Shown in pieces: positions 18,545 to 27,426 of a stretch of 32,404 bases of DNA. Under the pieces are notes generated by a model. That model had not been told where the DNA came from. It was given only the letters and a program-made list of their open reading frames with translations, and made no database searches. The stretch comes from an uncultured Ruminococcus sp. Its GTDB lineage: Bacteria > Bacillota > Clostridia > Oscillospirales > Acutalibacteraceae. The stretch spans positions 1 through 32,404 of the forward strand of contig CALYYZ010000004.1 in assembly GCA_945607165.1 (NCBI GenBank), read 5' to 3'. Within the stretch, counting starts at the first letter, position 1. Every line of letters starts with the position of its first letter. Both the position numbers and the translations under genes were made by a program.

Positions 18545-19132
18545 ATGACACTAAAACAAAACCCATTAAGCAAACTCACCGGTTCATTTTTTGAACTCAA
18601 AAGCGTATATTCGCTTGCAGCGACAGCTATGCTGTTAGCTCTGAGAATAGTGCTGGGAATGTTCGCCAACGCAACGCTTCCGTTCTTCGGAAACACTGTA
18701 AAAATCAGCGCAGCCTTTATGCCGATAGCTGTAACAGGCTATATGTTCGGACCTATTCCTGCCGCACTTGTCGGAGGTTTGGGAGATGTAATCGCATTTT
18801 TCATTAATCCAGTGGGCGGAGGATACTTTCCGGGATTTACAATCAGCGGAATTTTGACAGGCTTGATTTACGGCTTTTCTTTCTATAAGAGTAATGTCAG
18901 CGTAATAAGAGTTATAATAGCCTGGCTGATAAACGCTCTTACGGTTGAGACCTTCTTAGCCGCATTCTGGCTCTATATTCTCTATGGTTCCGGGGAAATT
19001 CAGTACTATCTTACAACGCTCGGCGCAAGATTTATAAGCTTAGGAGTTAAGGCTCTGCCCGAAATGGCACTAATCTTTACTCTCGGTAAGATTTCGTCAA
19101 AAATCACCCTCCCCAAGCCGAGAAAGACCTGA
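18545..19132 (+). CDS. folT: Folate ECF transporter S component
   Basis: TLPFFGNTVKISAAFMPIAVTGYMFGPIPAALVGGLGDVIAFFINPVGGGYFPGFT; THF riboswitch upstream; SD AGGAGG. Confidence 0.92.
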   Translation: MTLKQNPLSKLTGSFFELKSVYSLAATAMLLALRIVLGMFANATLPFFGNTVKISAAFMPIAVTGYMFGPIPAALVGGLGDVIAFFINPVGGGYFPGFTISGILTGLIYGFSFYKSNVSVIRVIIAWLINALTVETFLAAFWLYILYGSGEIQYYLTTLGARFISLGVKALPEMALIFTLGKISSKITLPKPRKT

Positions 19133-19153
19133 CAAAACACATAGCGAGTTTGA

Positions 19154-19190
19154 AACGGCGATAAGGTTTTCAGAAAACCTTACCGCCGTT
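19154..19190 (+). terminator. folT terminator
   Basis: AACGGCGATAAGGTTTT-cag-AAAACCTTACCGCCGTT, 17-bp stem with one mismatch, then ATGTTTTAATT. Confidence 0.8.
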
Positions 19191-19211
19191 ATGTTTTAAT
19201 TATTCAACTAA

Positions 19212-19520
19212 TTATTTCATCATATTAAGAATTGCAGTCTTTGGATGTGCGCCGACAAGAGTTCCCGTTACCTCGCCGTTTTCGATTTTCATCAGGGTAG
19301 GAATACTCATAACACCGTATTTATCGGCAAGCTCGGGCTGCTCGTCAATGTTAATCTTTCCTACGAAAATCTCCGGATTTTCCTGCGCAATCTCATCAAC
19401 AACAGGCGAAACCATTCTGCACGGTCCGCACCAAGGTGCCCAAAAGTCGAGCAGTACAGGTTTGGTGCTTCCCATTACCTTTTCTTCAAAATTTTCCGTT
19501 GTAATTTTATTAGCAGACAT
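19212..19520 (-). CDS. trxA: Thioredoxin
   Basis: VLLDFWAPWCGPCRMVSPVVDEIAQE with WCGPC active site. Confidence 0.96.
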   Translation of the reverse strand: MSANKITTENFEEKVMGSTKPVLLDFWAPWCGPCRMVSPVVDEIAQENPEIFVGKINIDEQPELADKYGVMSIPTLMKIENGEVTGTLVGAHPKTAILNMMK

Positions 19521-19521
19521 A

Positions 19522-19866
19522 CTATACCTCCGTTTGTGGAAAAACTACTGTTAAGAGCATTTTGAAATCTTCTTTTGCATACACCGAATGAGGCTTTCTC
19601 GCCGGCATTACAAGACTTTGTCCCGCCCTGCAAACATAGCTTGTTGCGTCAACGGTAAACTCTCCCTCGCCCTCAATTACAGTGACCATAGCGTCGCCCT
19701 GTGAATCGTGGGTGCCGATTTCTTCGCCCTTTGAGAAAGCAAAAAGTGTCAGGCTTACAGCCTTGTTCTGAGCCAGAGTTTTGCTGACAATCTGACCTTT
19801 TTCAGCATGTATCTGATCTGCAAGCTCAAGCACCTCTTCGTGTTTAATGTTTTTAATGAAGCTCAT
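19522..19866 (-). CDS. Cupin domain protein
   Basis: GEEIGTHDSQGDAMVTVIEGEGEF and GQSLVMPARKPHSVYA cupin motifs; start at MSFIKN. Confidence 0.88.
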   Translation of the reverse strand: MSFIKNIKHEEVLELADQIHAEKGQIVSKTLAQNKAVSLTLFAFSKGEEIGTHDSQGDAMVTVIEGEGEFTVDATSYVCRAGQSLVMPARKPHSVYAKEDFKMLLTVVFPQTEV

Positions 19867-19998
19867 AAAGATTTCCCCTCTTTTTCTTAGCAAACCACTG
19901 ACTAATACTAAGGAAACACTGATTAAATCGTTTGTAATTGTGTGCCGTCAGTCAAAAATTAATCAGAATTACCTGTCATCAGTATAAATTTTTTCCGA

Positions 19999-20703
19999 TT
20001 ATCTGTCAAGTATTCTTCCATCGGTTGAAATTGTAACAACCTGCCACGGAATAAATTTTCCGCTTGCCTGAAGTGCCCTTTTTGCCGCATTTTCAATTCC
20101 GCCGCAGCAGGGCACCTCCATTCTTACAACAGTAAGACTTTTAATATTGTTGCCGGCAATAATCTGTGTAAGCTTTTCGGAATAATCAGTCCCGTCGAGC
20201 TTCGGACAACCTATCAGTGTAATGTGATTGCGGATAAACTCACTGTGAAAATCACCGTAGGCAAAGGCTGTGCAGTCGGCGGCAATCAACAGGTTTGCGT
20301 CCTCAAAATAAGGTGCATTAACGGGTACAAGCTTAATTTGTACAGGCCATTGACTGAGCATACTCTGCGAAGCACTGTACTGCTTATTAAAACTGTCGGG
20401 AGCTTCTCTTTCAAGCATTTTTGCTCTTGAGCCGGGGCAGCCGCCCGCATTTATTCCCTGTTTTTTCATCATAGCCTGCTTTACCGCCTGCTCGTCGTAG
20501 GCAGGAGCTTCTCGTTGCTCAAAGCTTATTGCATTTACCGGACAGGCAGGAAGACAGTCGCCCAAGCCGTCACAATAATCCTCACGCAGCAGCCTCGCCT
20601 TACCGTCAACCATACCTATCGCACCCTCGTGGCAAGCCTTTGCACAAGCACCGCAGCCGTTGCATTTTTCTTCATCTATTTTAATAATTCTTCTTATCAT
20701 CAT
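19999..20703 (-). CDS. Ferredoxin-type 4Fe-4S binding protein with Cys-containing C-terminal domain
   Basis: CNGCGACAKACHEGA; CDGLGDCLPACPVNAI; C-terminal CTAFAYGDFH, GCPKLD, VPCCGGIE. Confidence 0.9.
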   Translation of the reverse strand: MMIRRIIKIDEEKCNGCGACAKACHEGAIGMVDGKARLLREDYCDGLGDCLPACPVNAISFEQREAPAYDEQAVKQAMMKKQGINAGGCPGSRAKMLEREAPDSFNKQYSASQSMLSQWPVQIKLVPVNAPYFEDANLLIAADCTAFAYGDFHSEFIRNHITLIGCPKLDGTDYSEKLTQIIAGNNIKSLTVVRMEVPCCGGIENAAKRALQASGKFIPWQVVTISTDGRILDR

Positions 20704-20818
20704 ATATCACCTCGATAAAATTTTAGGGAAACACACAATTATTCAGCACGGTTTACCGGGCAGACCTTTGATTCCGCCATAGAAATAACCTTAAACTGCA
20801 ACTATGCTGTACTGCCAT

Positions 20819-20836
20819 AGGTCATTTTTCTGACCT
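20819..20836. promoter_or_regulatory. Candidate Crp/Fnr-type operator
   Basis: Perfect inverted repeat AGGTCA-TTTTTC-TGACCT just upstream of TTGCAT-17-TATTAT (20841-20869). Confidence 0.5.
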
Positions 20837-20899
20837 TCACTTGCATTATAAGAGAAAATTTTATATTATTATGTTGTAATTCCAACAAAAGGTGAAAAA

Positions 20900-21571
20900 A
20901 TGAAAAAATATTATGACACTCTGATTTCTTCTCCCCTGTTTTCTCATATCCCTGAAAATAAGCTTGACGAGCTGCTCAGATCAATCAAAGCCAAGGTAAA
21001 GGTTTTTTCAAAGGATGAAGCCATATTTCTTGAGGGCAGTCCTGCAATATACATCGGCATTGTACTGTCGGGAACCGTATTGATAGTACGCACGGATTAT
21101 TACGGCAACAGGAGCATTGTTTCGAGTGCCGAACCGGGTGAGCTGTTCGGCGAGGCACTTGCCTTTTCCCAAATCAAAGAGCTGCCCGTAAGCGTTGTTG
21201 CTGACAGCAGGACTGAGGTTTTGATGATAAACTGTGACAGTCTTATTAACGCTAAAGAAGCCGACTGCGAGGTAAAAAATCAGATAATACGCAACCTTTT
21301 AAAAGTAGTCGCTGTAAAAAATCTAACCCTGAACAGAAAAATCGAGATAATCTCAAAGCGCACAACAAGGGAAAAGCTCCTATCCTTTTTAATGTACTAT
21401 GCAAAAAAGTGCGGTAAAAATGAGTTTGATATTCCCTATGACCGACAGCAGCTGGCAGACTATTTGGAGGTTGAGCGCAGTGCAATGTCGGCAGAAATCG
21501 GAAAAATGAGAAAAGAGGGAATTATTAAAAGCAAAAAGAAGCATTTTGTTCTGCTGAATCCTTCGGAATAA
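20900..21571 (+). CDS. Crp/Fnr family transcriptional regulator
   Basis: Cyclic-nucleotide-binding-like domain (VLSGTVLIVRTDYYGNRSIVSSAEPGELFGEALAF) and HTH (YDRQQLADYLEVERSAMSAEIGKMRKEGII). Confidence 0.92.
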   Translation: MKKYYDTLISSPLFSHIPENKLDELLRSIKAKVKVFSKDEAIFLEGSPAIYIGIVLSGTVLIVRTDYYGNRSIVSSAEPGELFGEALAFSQIKELPVSVVADSRTEVLMINCDSLINAKEADCEVKNQIIRNLLKVVAVKNLTLNRKIEIISKRTTREKLLSFLMYYAKKCGKNEFDIPYDRQQLADYLEVERSAMSAEIGKMRKEGIIKSKKKHFVLLNPSE

Positions 21572-21757
21572 ATCAAAAATAATGCTATAATTTTGAAAAA
21601 TACAAGTATCCTTTTGCCAAAGCCGGCTAATTTCTGATAAAGTCATTAATCATATGTTATACTGATTTCTGATAGAAAGCAGACTTATATTTTTACAGAG
21701 TAAAACTACAGAGCTATACAGGACTGTTACCTTAAAAAGCTTGTGAAACCAAGCGAA

Positions 21758-21795
21758 AACCACGCCGCATCGGCTGATGCGGCGTGGTTTGTTTT
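21758..21795 (+). terminator. Strong, possibly bidirectional terminator
   Basis: AACCACGCCGCATC-ggct-GATGCGGCGTGGTT then TGTTTT; between convergent crp/fnr and GNAT genes. Confidence 0.85.
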
Positions 21796-22219
21796 AAAGT
21801 GATTTTATCATCCAAATATGAGGGCAGCCCTCGTCTTCATCCTCTTCGCCAAAGGCTGTGTAGCCGTTGGCACGGTAGAATCCGCTCGCCCTTGTTTGCG
21901 AATGGAGTCTCAGAGTTTTTCCGCCCAGGTCTTTGACAGCCAGCTCGGCTCTGTTTAGAATTTCAGATCCGATTTTTTGTCCCCTGAATTCTTTGCTGAC
22001 GGCGAGTCTGCCTAAAACATAGTCCTTGCAATCGGCACTGCTGTTCAGCCTGAAAAAGCGGCAGACTCCTGCGGTGGTGGCACCCTTGTAAGCCACAATG
22101 TGTACGGCGATCTCGTCCAGTGCATCAAATTCCTCACAAAAGCCCTGTTCACAAACAAAAACCTCAGTTCGGATTTTTTTGGCATCATCAGGCAGTGAAC
22201 TAAAAAGCTTAAATTCCAT
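21794..22219 (-). CDS. GNAT family N-acetyltransferase
   Basis: LGRLAVSKEFRGQKIGSEILNRAE, LHSQTRASGFYRANGYTAFGEEDEDEGCPHIWM. Confidence 0.93.
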   Translation of the reverse strand: MEFKLFSSLPDDAKKIRTEVFVCEQGFCEEFDALDEIAVHIVAYKGATTAGVCRFFRLNSSADCKDYVLGRLAVSKEFRGQKIGSEILNRAELAVKDLGGKTLRLHSQTRASGFYRANGYTAFGEEDEDEGCPHIWMIKSL

Positions 22220-23038
22220 TTAGCTTTGCTTTCTGTAGAAAGGCTCAACGCCTTTTACCGCATTTTTGCCGAAATCCATTGAATAGGGCATCATAGAAAG
22301 CTGGATATCGTCATCAAGATAAGGCTTTGCAACTTTGTCAATAGCGTCAAAGGTTGATTCCATATCACCTATAAAGTCAACAACAATAAGGTAGCTTTTC
22401 CTGCCGTCCTGCTCCATCATACGAAGATATGCAGCATTTACAAACTGCTCTGTGCTGAAATGGTTAATCAGAGCCGCCATAAGGTCAATGGGATATTCCT
22501 TTGGCTCTCCGAGAGAAACAGGGGTGCCGGGCTTTATTGTATTGTTTTTCATACGAATAAAATCTCTCTGCTGCTTAATTGAGATAACCATATTTTTGGG
22601 GAAGGTTACGCTTTTTCCAAAGGGATTAATCACAAAGCCGAGAACATTTGCGCTCGGATCCATAACCATCTGTGCAAGGCTGTCAAAATCGGTTACCACC
22701 TTATTTCCTTCACTGACGCCGTTCCACTTGTTAAGCTCGTCAATGTCGGTGAAAGCTCCGAAAAACTTATCCTTGTTTGCATTTTCAAGCAGTCGAAACT
22801 GCACCTGAGTTGACTGCTCCATAATCGTTTGTCCGTTTTGAGTGCGGGCTCTTGTTGTGGGAGTAACCTTTGCAGGCAGAATAAACTTTGCCTCAACAAC
22901 AGCGTCAATCATTGCGTCGATATTTTCCTTGCTTCCGTCAGCCTGCATCGTTTCTATAGCCTTAACAAGTTGCGGATTTGTTATTTTTTCGGCAGGAACC
23001 TTGCTGCCTTCCATTTTTACATTTTTTAAATCGCTCAT
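22220..23038 (-). CDS. SseB-like (enhanced serine sensitivity) protein
   Basis: AFTDIDELNKWN, NVLGFVINPFGKSVTFPKNMV, and a C-terminal SseB-like domain; SD GGAGG before MSDLKN. Confidence 0.8.
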   Translation of the reverse strand: MSDLKNVKMEGSKVPAEKITNPQLVKAIETMQADGSKENIDAMIDAVVEAKFILPAKVTPTTRARTQNGQTIMEQSTQVQFRLLENANKDKFFGAFTDIDELNKWNGVSEGNKVVTDFDSLAQMVMDPSANVLGFVINPFGKSVTFPKNMVISIKQQRDFIRMKNNTIKPGTPVSLGEPKEYPIDLMAALINHFSTEQFVNAAYLRMMEQDGRKSYLIVVDFIGDMESTFDAIDKVAKPYLDDDIQLSMMPYSMDFGKNAVKGVEPFYRKQS

Positions 23039-23051
23039 TATTTCCTCCGAA

Positions 23052-25058
23052 TTATTCAACCTTATATGTTTTATCTGCTTCTACCTCAAGACCCTGTCCC
23101 TGTGGATACTGAACGCTGTCTGACGCATCGCCGTCATTAAAGATTATATAGGGATTATAGTAGGTCATATCAAAGGTGTAGCTGTATCTGCCGTCGGACT
23201 CTTTTTTCATTTCAACGCCCGGCCACACATCGTTATTATAGCCTGTATCGTCATAAACATAGGCATAAATACTGCTTTTGTCCCAGCTTCCGTCGTCGGG
23301 AGCCTCAAAGTAAACCTTTGTTCCCTTTTCAATGGTGTAATTTCTTTTGCGGGTGAACTCCACTCTTTCATAGGTCTTTACTCCCTGCTCATTTTCGGCA
23401 CGAAGCTCAAGCACACCGACTTTTCCGTCCTTACCCGGAGTAACAGTTACTTTATCACCGTTTTTAAACTCAACAGGTTTTCCTCCGTTGAGCGAATAGG
23501 TCGCTTTCTTTGCGTTTACCGAAGTAAGCTTAGCCTGAACAGAATCTCCCTCAAAATAGAATTCGGTATTTTTATCAACTCCGACATTGGCACATTTTGC
23601 ATACTGAGTATAGCCCTCATTGTAAAGCACAACGACAGAATTTTCGGGAATGGGAGTTTCGCTTGTCAGCTTTCCTCCGCTGACCTTGTACTCTGTTTTT
23701 TCGTCAACCCTGTCAATATATGTGCCGTCGGCAAGGCTTGTTTCAAAATCGACCTTCTTTTCACCGTCTGTATTTACAATAACAACACCCTTTTTGCCTC
23801 TTTCAATCATCAGGATTGATGAGTCAAAATCCGGATTTACAAGGTTTTCGTCCTCACCCTTCATTGCGGTGCGGAAGAAATTAACGGCAGACACCCTTTT
23901 ATCCTTGTACATATCATCTCCCTGTGTGCCGATTCTGTTCATACCCCATTCGCTAACCTCGGGATTTGCGTTGTAGGGGCGGGAGAAAAACAAGGGAGTG
24001 CCGTCCTTGCGTGCAGTGATGATTGACCAGCCTAAGATTACCTGGTCGTTTGTCAGCTGATTCCATGAGCCGTCATTAATATAGTTGTCATGAGACTCAA
24101 CCCATGTCACCATATTAAGAGGTGCATTACCGAGCCAATAATCGCTCACTGCGCCTGTATCAATAATTCCGGATGAAACAGCGGTGCGAATCTTGCTGCC
24201 GTAGGTGCTCGATGTGGTTCTGCCGATTTCCTTGATGTAGTCGGCAATTCTATCGTTGTTGCCCTGAAGCACCTCGCCGTAAATAAACATATCTTCGGCA
24301 TTGTCAATTTCCTTCGTGACTCTCTCCCAAAAATTATTCTTAAAGCCATCATCCTCCTTTGGATCATCCGGCAATCCTATGTGCTTTGCGGTATCGTGAC
24401 GGAATCCGTCTGCACCGCAGGCAATAGCGTCGTTTACAAATTCAAGGAAGTAGTCCTGATATGACGGACGCTCGGTATTAATATCGGGGAGTCCGCCCAT
24501 TTTATATGTAGTGCACTGGAGTCTGTCGCCGTAATCGGAAATATCTTTGGAGTTATTCTTGTGATATAGTGTTTCAAGGCTTCCTCCGCCTGCCTCAATC
24601 AGATCCTTGCTGACGGCGTCAAGCTGCGGAGTTGTGTGATTGGCAATAATATCGACAATAACCTTTACACCGTATTTCTCTGCCTCGTCACACATTGCCT
24701 TAAATTCATCTCTGGTGCCGAGCTGGTAGTTTCCTATCTTAAAGTCTGTAGGCTGATAATGGTAGTACCACTTTCCGTTGCCGTACAGCTCCATTCCGCC
24801 GCCCTCTCCCTCAAGGCACTCATTAATGGGAGATGTCTGAACAGCCGAGAAGCCTGCGGCGGCGATATCCGCCATTGACTCCCTTATTGTGTTAAAGTCC
24901 CAGCAGAAAGCCTGAAGAATCGCACCGTCCTCTACCTTTGCGGTGGTTTTAAAGTTTATTGACTCTGGTTTTTTTCCGTCACCGCAGCCGGGAAGCACAG
25001 CCGCCGATGACACCGCAAGCAGTGCGGCAAGCAGACCGGCAGCAATTTTTTTATGCAT
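23052..25058 (-). CDS. GH13 alpha-amylase, predicted lipoprotein, with C-terminal CBM26-like module
   Basis: Lipobox VLPGC; VKVIVDIIANHTT, DGFRHDTAKH, FIYGEVLQG, VTWVESHDNY catalytic regions; C-terminal TKVYFEAPDD...WPGVEMKKE. Confidence 0.93.
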   Translation of the reverse strand: MHKKIAAGLLAALLAVSSAAVLPGCGDGKKPESINFKTTAKVEDGAILQAFCWDFNTIRESMADIAAAGFSAVQTSPINECLEGEGGGMELYGNGKWYYHYQPTDFKIGNYQLGTRDEFKAMCDEAEKYGVKVIVDIIANHTTPQLDAVSKDLIEAGGGSLETLYHKNNSKDISDYGDRLQCTTYKMGGLPDINTERPSYQDYFLEFVNDAIACGADGFRHDTAKHIGLPDDPKEDDGFKNNFWERVTKEIDNAEDMFIYGEVLQGNNDRIADYIKEIGRTTSSTYGSKIRTAVSSGIIDTGAVSDYWLGNAPLNMVTWVESHDNYINDGSWNQLTNDQVILGWSIITARKDGTPLFFSRPYNANPEVSEWGMNRIGTQGDDMYKDKRVSAVNFFRTAMKGEDENLVNPDFDSSILMIERGKKGVVIVNTDGEKKVDFETSLADGTYIDRVDEKTEYKVSGGKLTSETPIPENSVVVLYNEGYTQYAKCANVGVDKNTEFYFEGDSVQAKLTSVNAKKATYSLNGGKPVEFKNGDKVTVTPGKDGKVGVLELRAENEQGVKTYERVEFTRKRNYTIEKGTKVYFEAPDDGSWDKSSIYAYVYDDTGYNNDVWPGVEMKKESDGRYSYTFDMTYYNPYIIFNDGDASDSVQYPQGQGLEVEADKTYKVE

Positions 25059-25252
25059 ATATTCACCGTCTTTCAAAGTTTTAACGGCAATACCCGATAA
25101 TTACAGAGAAAAGTATTGCCTGAGCAAAAGCTTGAAATATATTATAACATTTATTTTAAAAATTTTAAATACTTTTTGCGTTTTTAATTTCTATATTTTT
25201 GTAATATTTTGTTAATTACGCAGCATATTTGTCTCTTTTTTTGCACAGAAAA

Positions 25253-25274
25253 GCCGCCGTCCTCAGACAGCGGC
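25253..25274 (-). terminator. yebC terminator
   Basis: Minus strand GCCGCTGTC-TGAG-GACGGCGGC then TTTTCTG. Confidence 0.75.
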
Positions 25275-25293
25275 AAGATCATATATCCGGAAA

Positions 25294-26028
25294 TCAATCC
25301 ATTTCCCAGTTGTGCCATACATTCTGGATATCATCATTATCCTCAAACATATCAAGCATCTTCTGCATTTTTACGGCTGTATCCTCATCCTCAAGCTTTG
25401 TATAGGTGTCGGGCACCATCTCAAGCTCAGCGGATACGAAGGTGTAGCCGAGCTTCTCAAGATCATCTCTGACTGCACCGAAATCATCAGGCTCGGTATA
25501 GATTGTAAAAACATCATCGTCGGCTTCAAAGTCAGAAGCACCGCACTCAAGAGCGTCGCTCATTACGGTGTCCTCATCCTTTTCAAGCTCCTCACGCTCC
25601 ACAACAAGCACTCCCTTGCGTGAGAACATAAAGCTAACGCAGCCCTGAGAACCCATATTGCCGCCGAATTTATCAAAGTAGTGTCTGACCTCACCGGCTG
25701 TTCTGTTGCGGTTATCGGTAAGAGCCTCTACGATTACGGCAACACCGCTGGGACCGTAGCCTTCATAGGTAACCGCCTCATAATTTGTTGAATCGTTGTC
25801 GTTAGCCGCTTTTTTTATAATTCTCTCGATATTATCGTTGGGAACATTAGCAGCCTTTGCCTTTGCAATGCAGTCCTTGAGCTTTGAGTTTACTGTGGGA
25901 TCGGCACTGCCGCCTTCCTTAATGGCAACAATCAGCTCTCTGCCGATTTTTGTAAACACCTTTGCTCTTGCAGCGTCATTTTTACCTTTTTTCTGCTTAA
26001 TTGTACTCCATTTGTTATGTCCTGACAT
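25294..26028 (-). CDS. yebC: YebC/PmpR family protein
   Basis: [76 protein letters not shown]. Confidence 0.97.
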   Translation of the reverse strand: MSGHNKWSTIKQKKGKNDAARAKVFTKIGRELIVAIKEGGSADPTVNSKLKDCIAKAKAANVPNDNIERIIKKAANDNDSTNYEAVTYEGYGPSGVAVIVEALTDNRNRTAGEVRHYFDKFGGNMGSQGCVSFMFSRKGVLVVEREELEKDEDTVMSDALECGASDFEADDDVFTIYTEPDDFGAVRDDLEKLGYTFVSAELEMVPDTYTKLEDEDTAVKMQKMLDMFEDNDDIQNVWHNWEMD

Positions 26029-26103
26029 AAAATTCATTCCTTTTAGCTATGAAATATATCTTAATAAGTATATCACAAGCAAATATACTGTGTAAACACA
26101 AAA

Positions 26104-26127
26104 AGTTATTACAGTTTTGTAATAACT
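26104..26127. repeat. Perfect inverted repeat between divergent yebC and yicC promoters
   Basis: AGTTATTAC-AGTTTT-GTAATAACT. Confidence 0.85.
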
Positions 26128-26130
26128 CCA

Positions 26131-26159
26131 TTGTCAAATACTTATAATAGTGGTATAAT
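26131..26159 (+). promoter_or_regulatory. Sigma-A promoter for the yicC operon
   Basis: TTGTCA (26131-26136), 17 bp, TATAAT (26154-26159). Confidence 0.75.
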
Positions 26160-26277
26160 AATCAGTAAAGCAACACAGAATCATAATTCTGAATTTTAAC
26201 GGCATAATCCGCACATTATATTTGTTCGGTATTGCCCAAAATAGTATGATAATTTTTGTTTTGAAAGGGTGAAAAAA

Positions 26278-27162
26278 GTGATTCGATCAATGACCGGCTT
26301 CGGCAGATGCGAAATGGAGATTGATTCAAGGGAAATCTCCGTTGAAATCAGAAGCGTTAATCACAGATATTTTGAATTTTCCTGTCGCACTCCGAGAAGC
26401 CTGAGCTTCCTTGACGATAAGCTCAAGGCATATGTCGCTTCAAGAGTTTCAAGAGGAAAAATTGATGTATTTGTTAATGTAGGAACAAACAACAATGTCC
26501 CGGCTGAGGTAAGCGTAAATCATCAGCTTGTGTCGGGATACTTCAACGCTATGAGAGAAATTTCCGATACATACGGCGTTGCGAATGACGCTACTGCGGT
26601 TTCTCTTGCAAGATTTCCTGATGTACTCACGGTACGCAACGGAAGCGAAGACGAGGAAAAGCTGCTTGCAGATGTGCTGAGCGTTACCGAAAAGGCGGTG
26701 GATTCGTTCATAGCAATGCGAGAGGCAGAGGGAGAACGACTCAAGGCAGATGTTCTGAGCCGTGCCGATACAATTCTCTCTATTGTCGAAGAAATTGAGG
26801 AGCGTTCTCCTCAGACCGTGAAAGAATACGAGCAAAGACTGCTTGAACGAATAAGACAGACGCTTGAGGACTTTAATGTAGAAATTGATGAGCACAGAGT
26901 CCTGACCGAGGTTGCGCTGTTTTCGGACAAGGTTGCTGTTGCGGAGGAAACCGTAAGGCTGAGAAGTCACTTTGACCAGCTTAAAAAATTTCTTGAATAC
27001 ACCGGCCCTGTCGGAAGAAAAATTGACTTTATTATTCAGGAAATGAATCGTGAGGCGAACACTATCGGCTCAAAGGTTCAGGACGCTGCTCTTGCCCACA
27101 AGGTTGTTGACATTAAAAGTGAAATTGAAAAAATCCGCGAACAGATACAAAACATTGAGTAA
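26278..27162 (+). CDS. yicC: YicC family protein
   Basis: IRSMTGFGR, VEIRSVNHRYFEFSCRTPRSL, FIIQEMNREANTIGSKVQD; GTG start at 26278 preferred on SD spacing (GAAAGGG). Confidence 0.93.
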   Translation: MIRSMTGFGRCEMEIDSREISVEIRSVNHRYFEFSCRTPRSLSFLDDKLKAYVASRVSRGKIDVFVNVGTNNNVPAEVSVNHQLVSGYFNAMREISDTYGVANDATAVSLARFPDVLTVRNGSEDEEKLLADVLSVTEKAVDSFIAMREAEGERLKADVLSRADTILSIVEEIEERSPQTVKEYEQRLLERIRQTLEDFNVEIDEHRVLTEVALFSDKVAVAEETVRLRSHFDQLKKFLEYTGPVGRKIDFIIQEMNREANTIGSKVQDAALAHKVVDIKSEIEKIREQIQNIE

Positions 27163-27171
27163 GGTGAGCAA

Positions 27172-27426
27172 ATGAGACTTATAAACATTGGATTCGGAAA
27201 CCTCGTAAGCCTGTCGAAGCTTATATCCGTGGTTGCTCCCGATTCCGCCCCGGTAAAAAGAATTGTTCAGGAAGCAAAAGCCGACGGCAGATTGATTGAC
27301 GCAACCTGCGGAAGAAAATGCAAGGCGGTTTTGATTACCGAAAGCAATCATATTGTGCTTTCGGCAATTTCCTGCGAGGCTATACAAAACAGGTGTGAGG
27401 AAAAGGAGGAACAGCACTATGAGTAA
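27172..27426 (+). CDS. remA: RemA-like regulator (DUF370)
   Basis: RLINIGFGNLVSLSKLISVVAPDSAPVKRIVQEAKADGRLIDATCGRKCKAVLITESNHIVLSAI. Confidence 0.94.
   Translation: MRLINIGFGNLVSLSKLISVVAPDSAPVKRIVQEAKADGRLIDATCGRKCKAVLITESNHIVLSAISCEAIQNRCEEKEEQHYE

Noticed and set aside
26449-26970. 173-aa minus-strand ORF
   Set aside because: Antisense to yicC with no domain features
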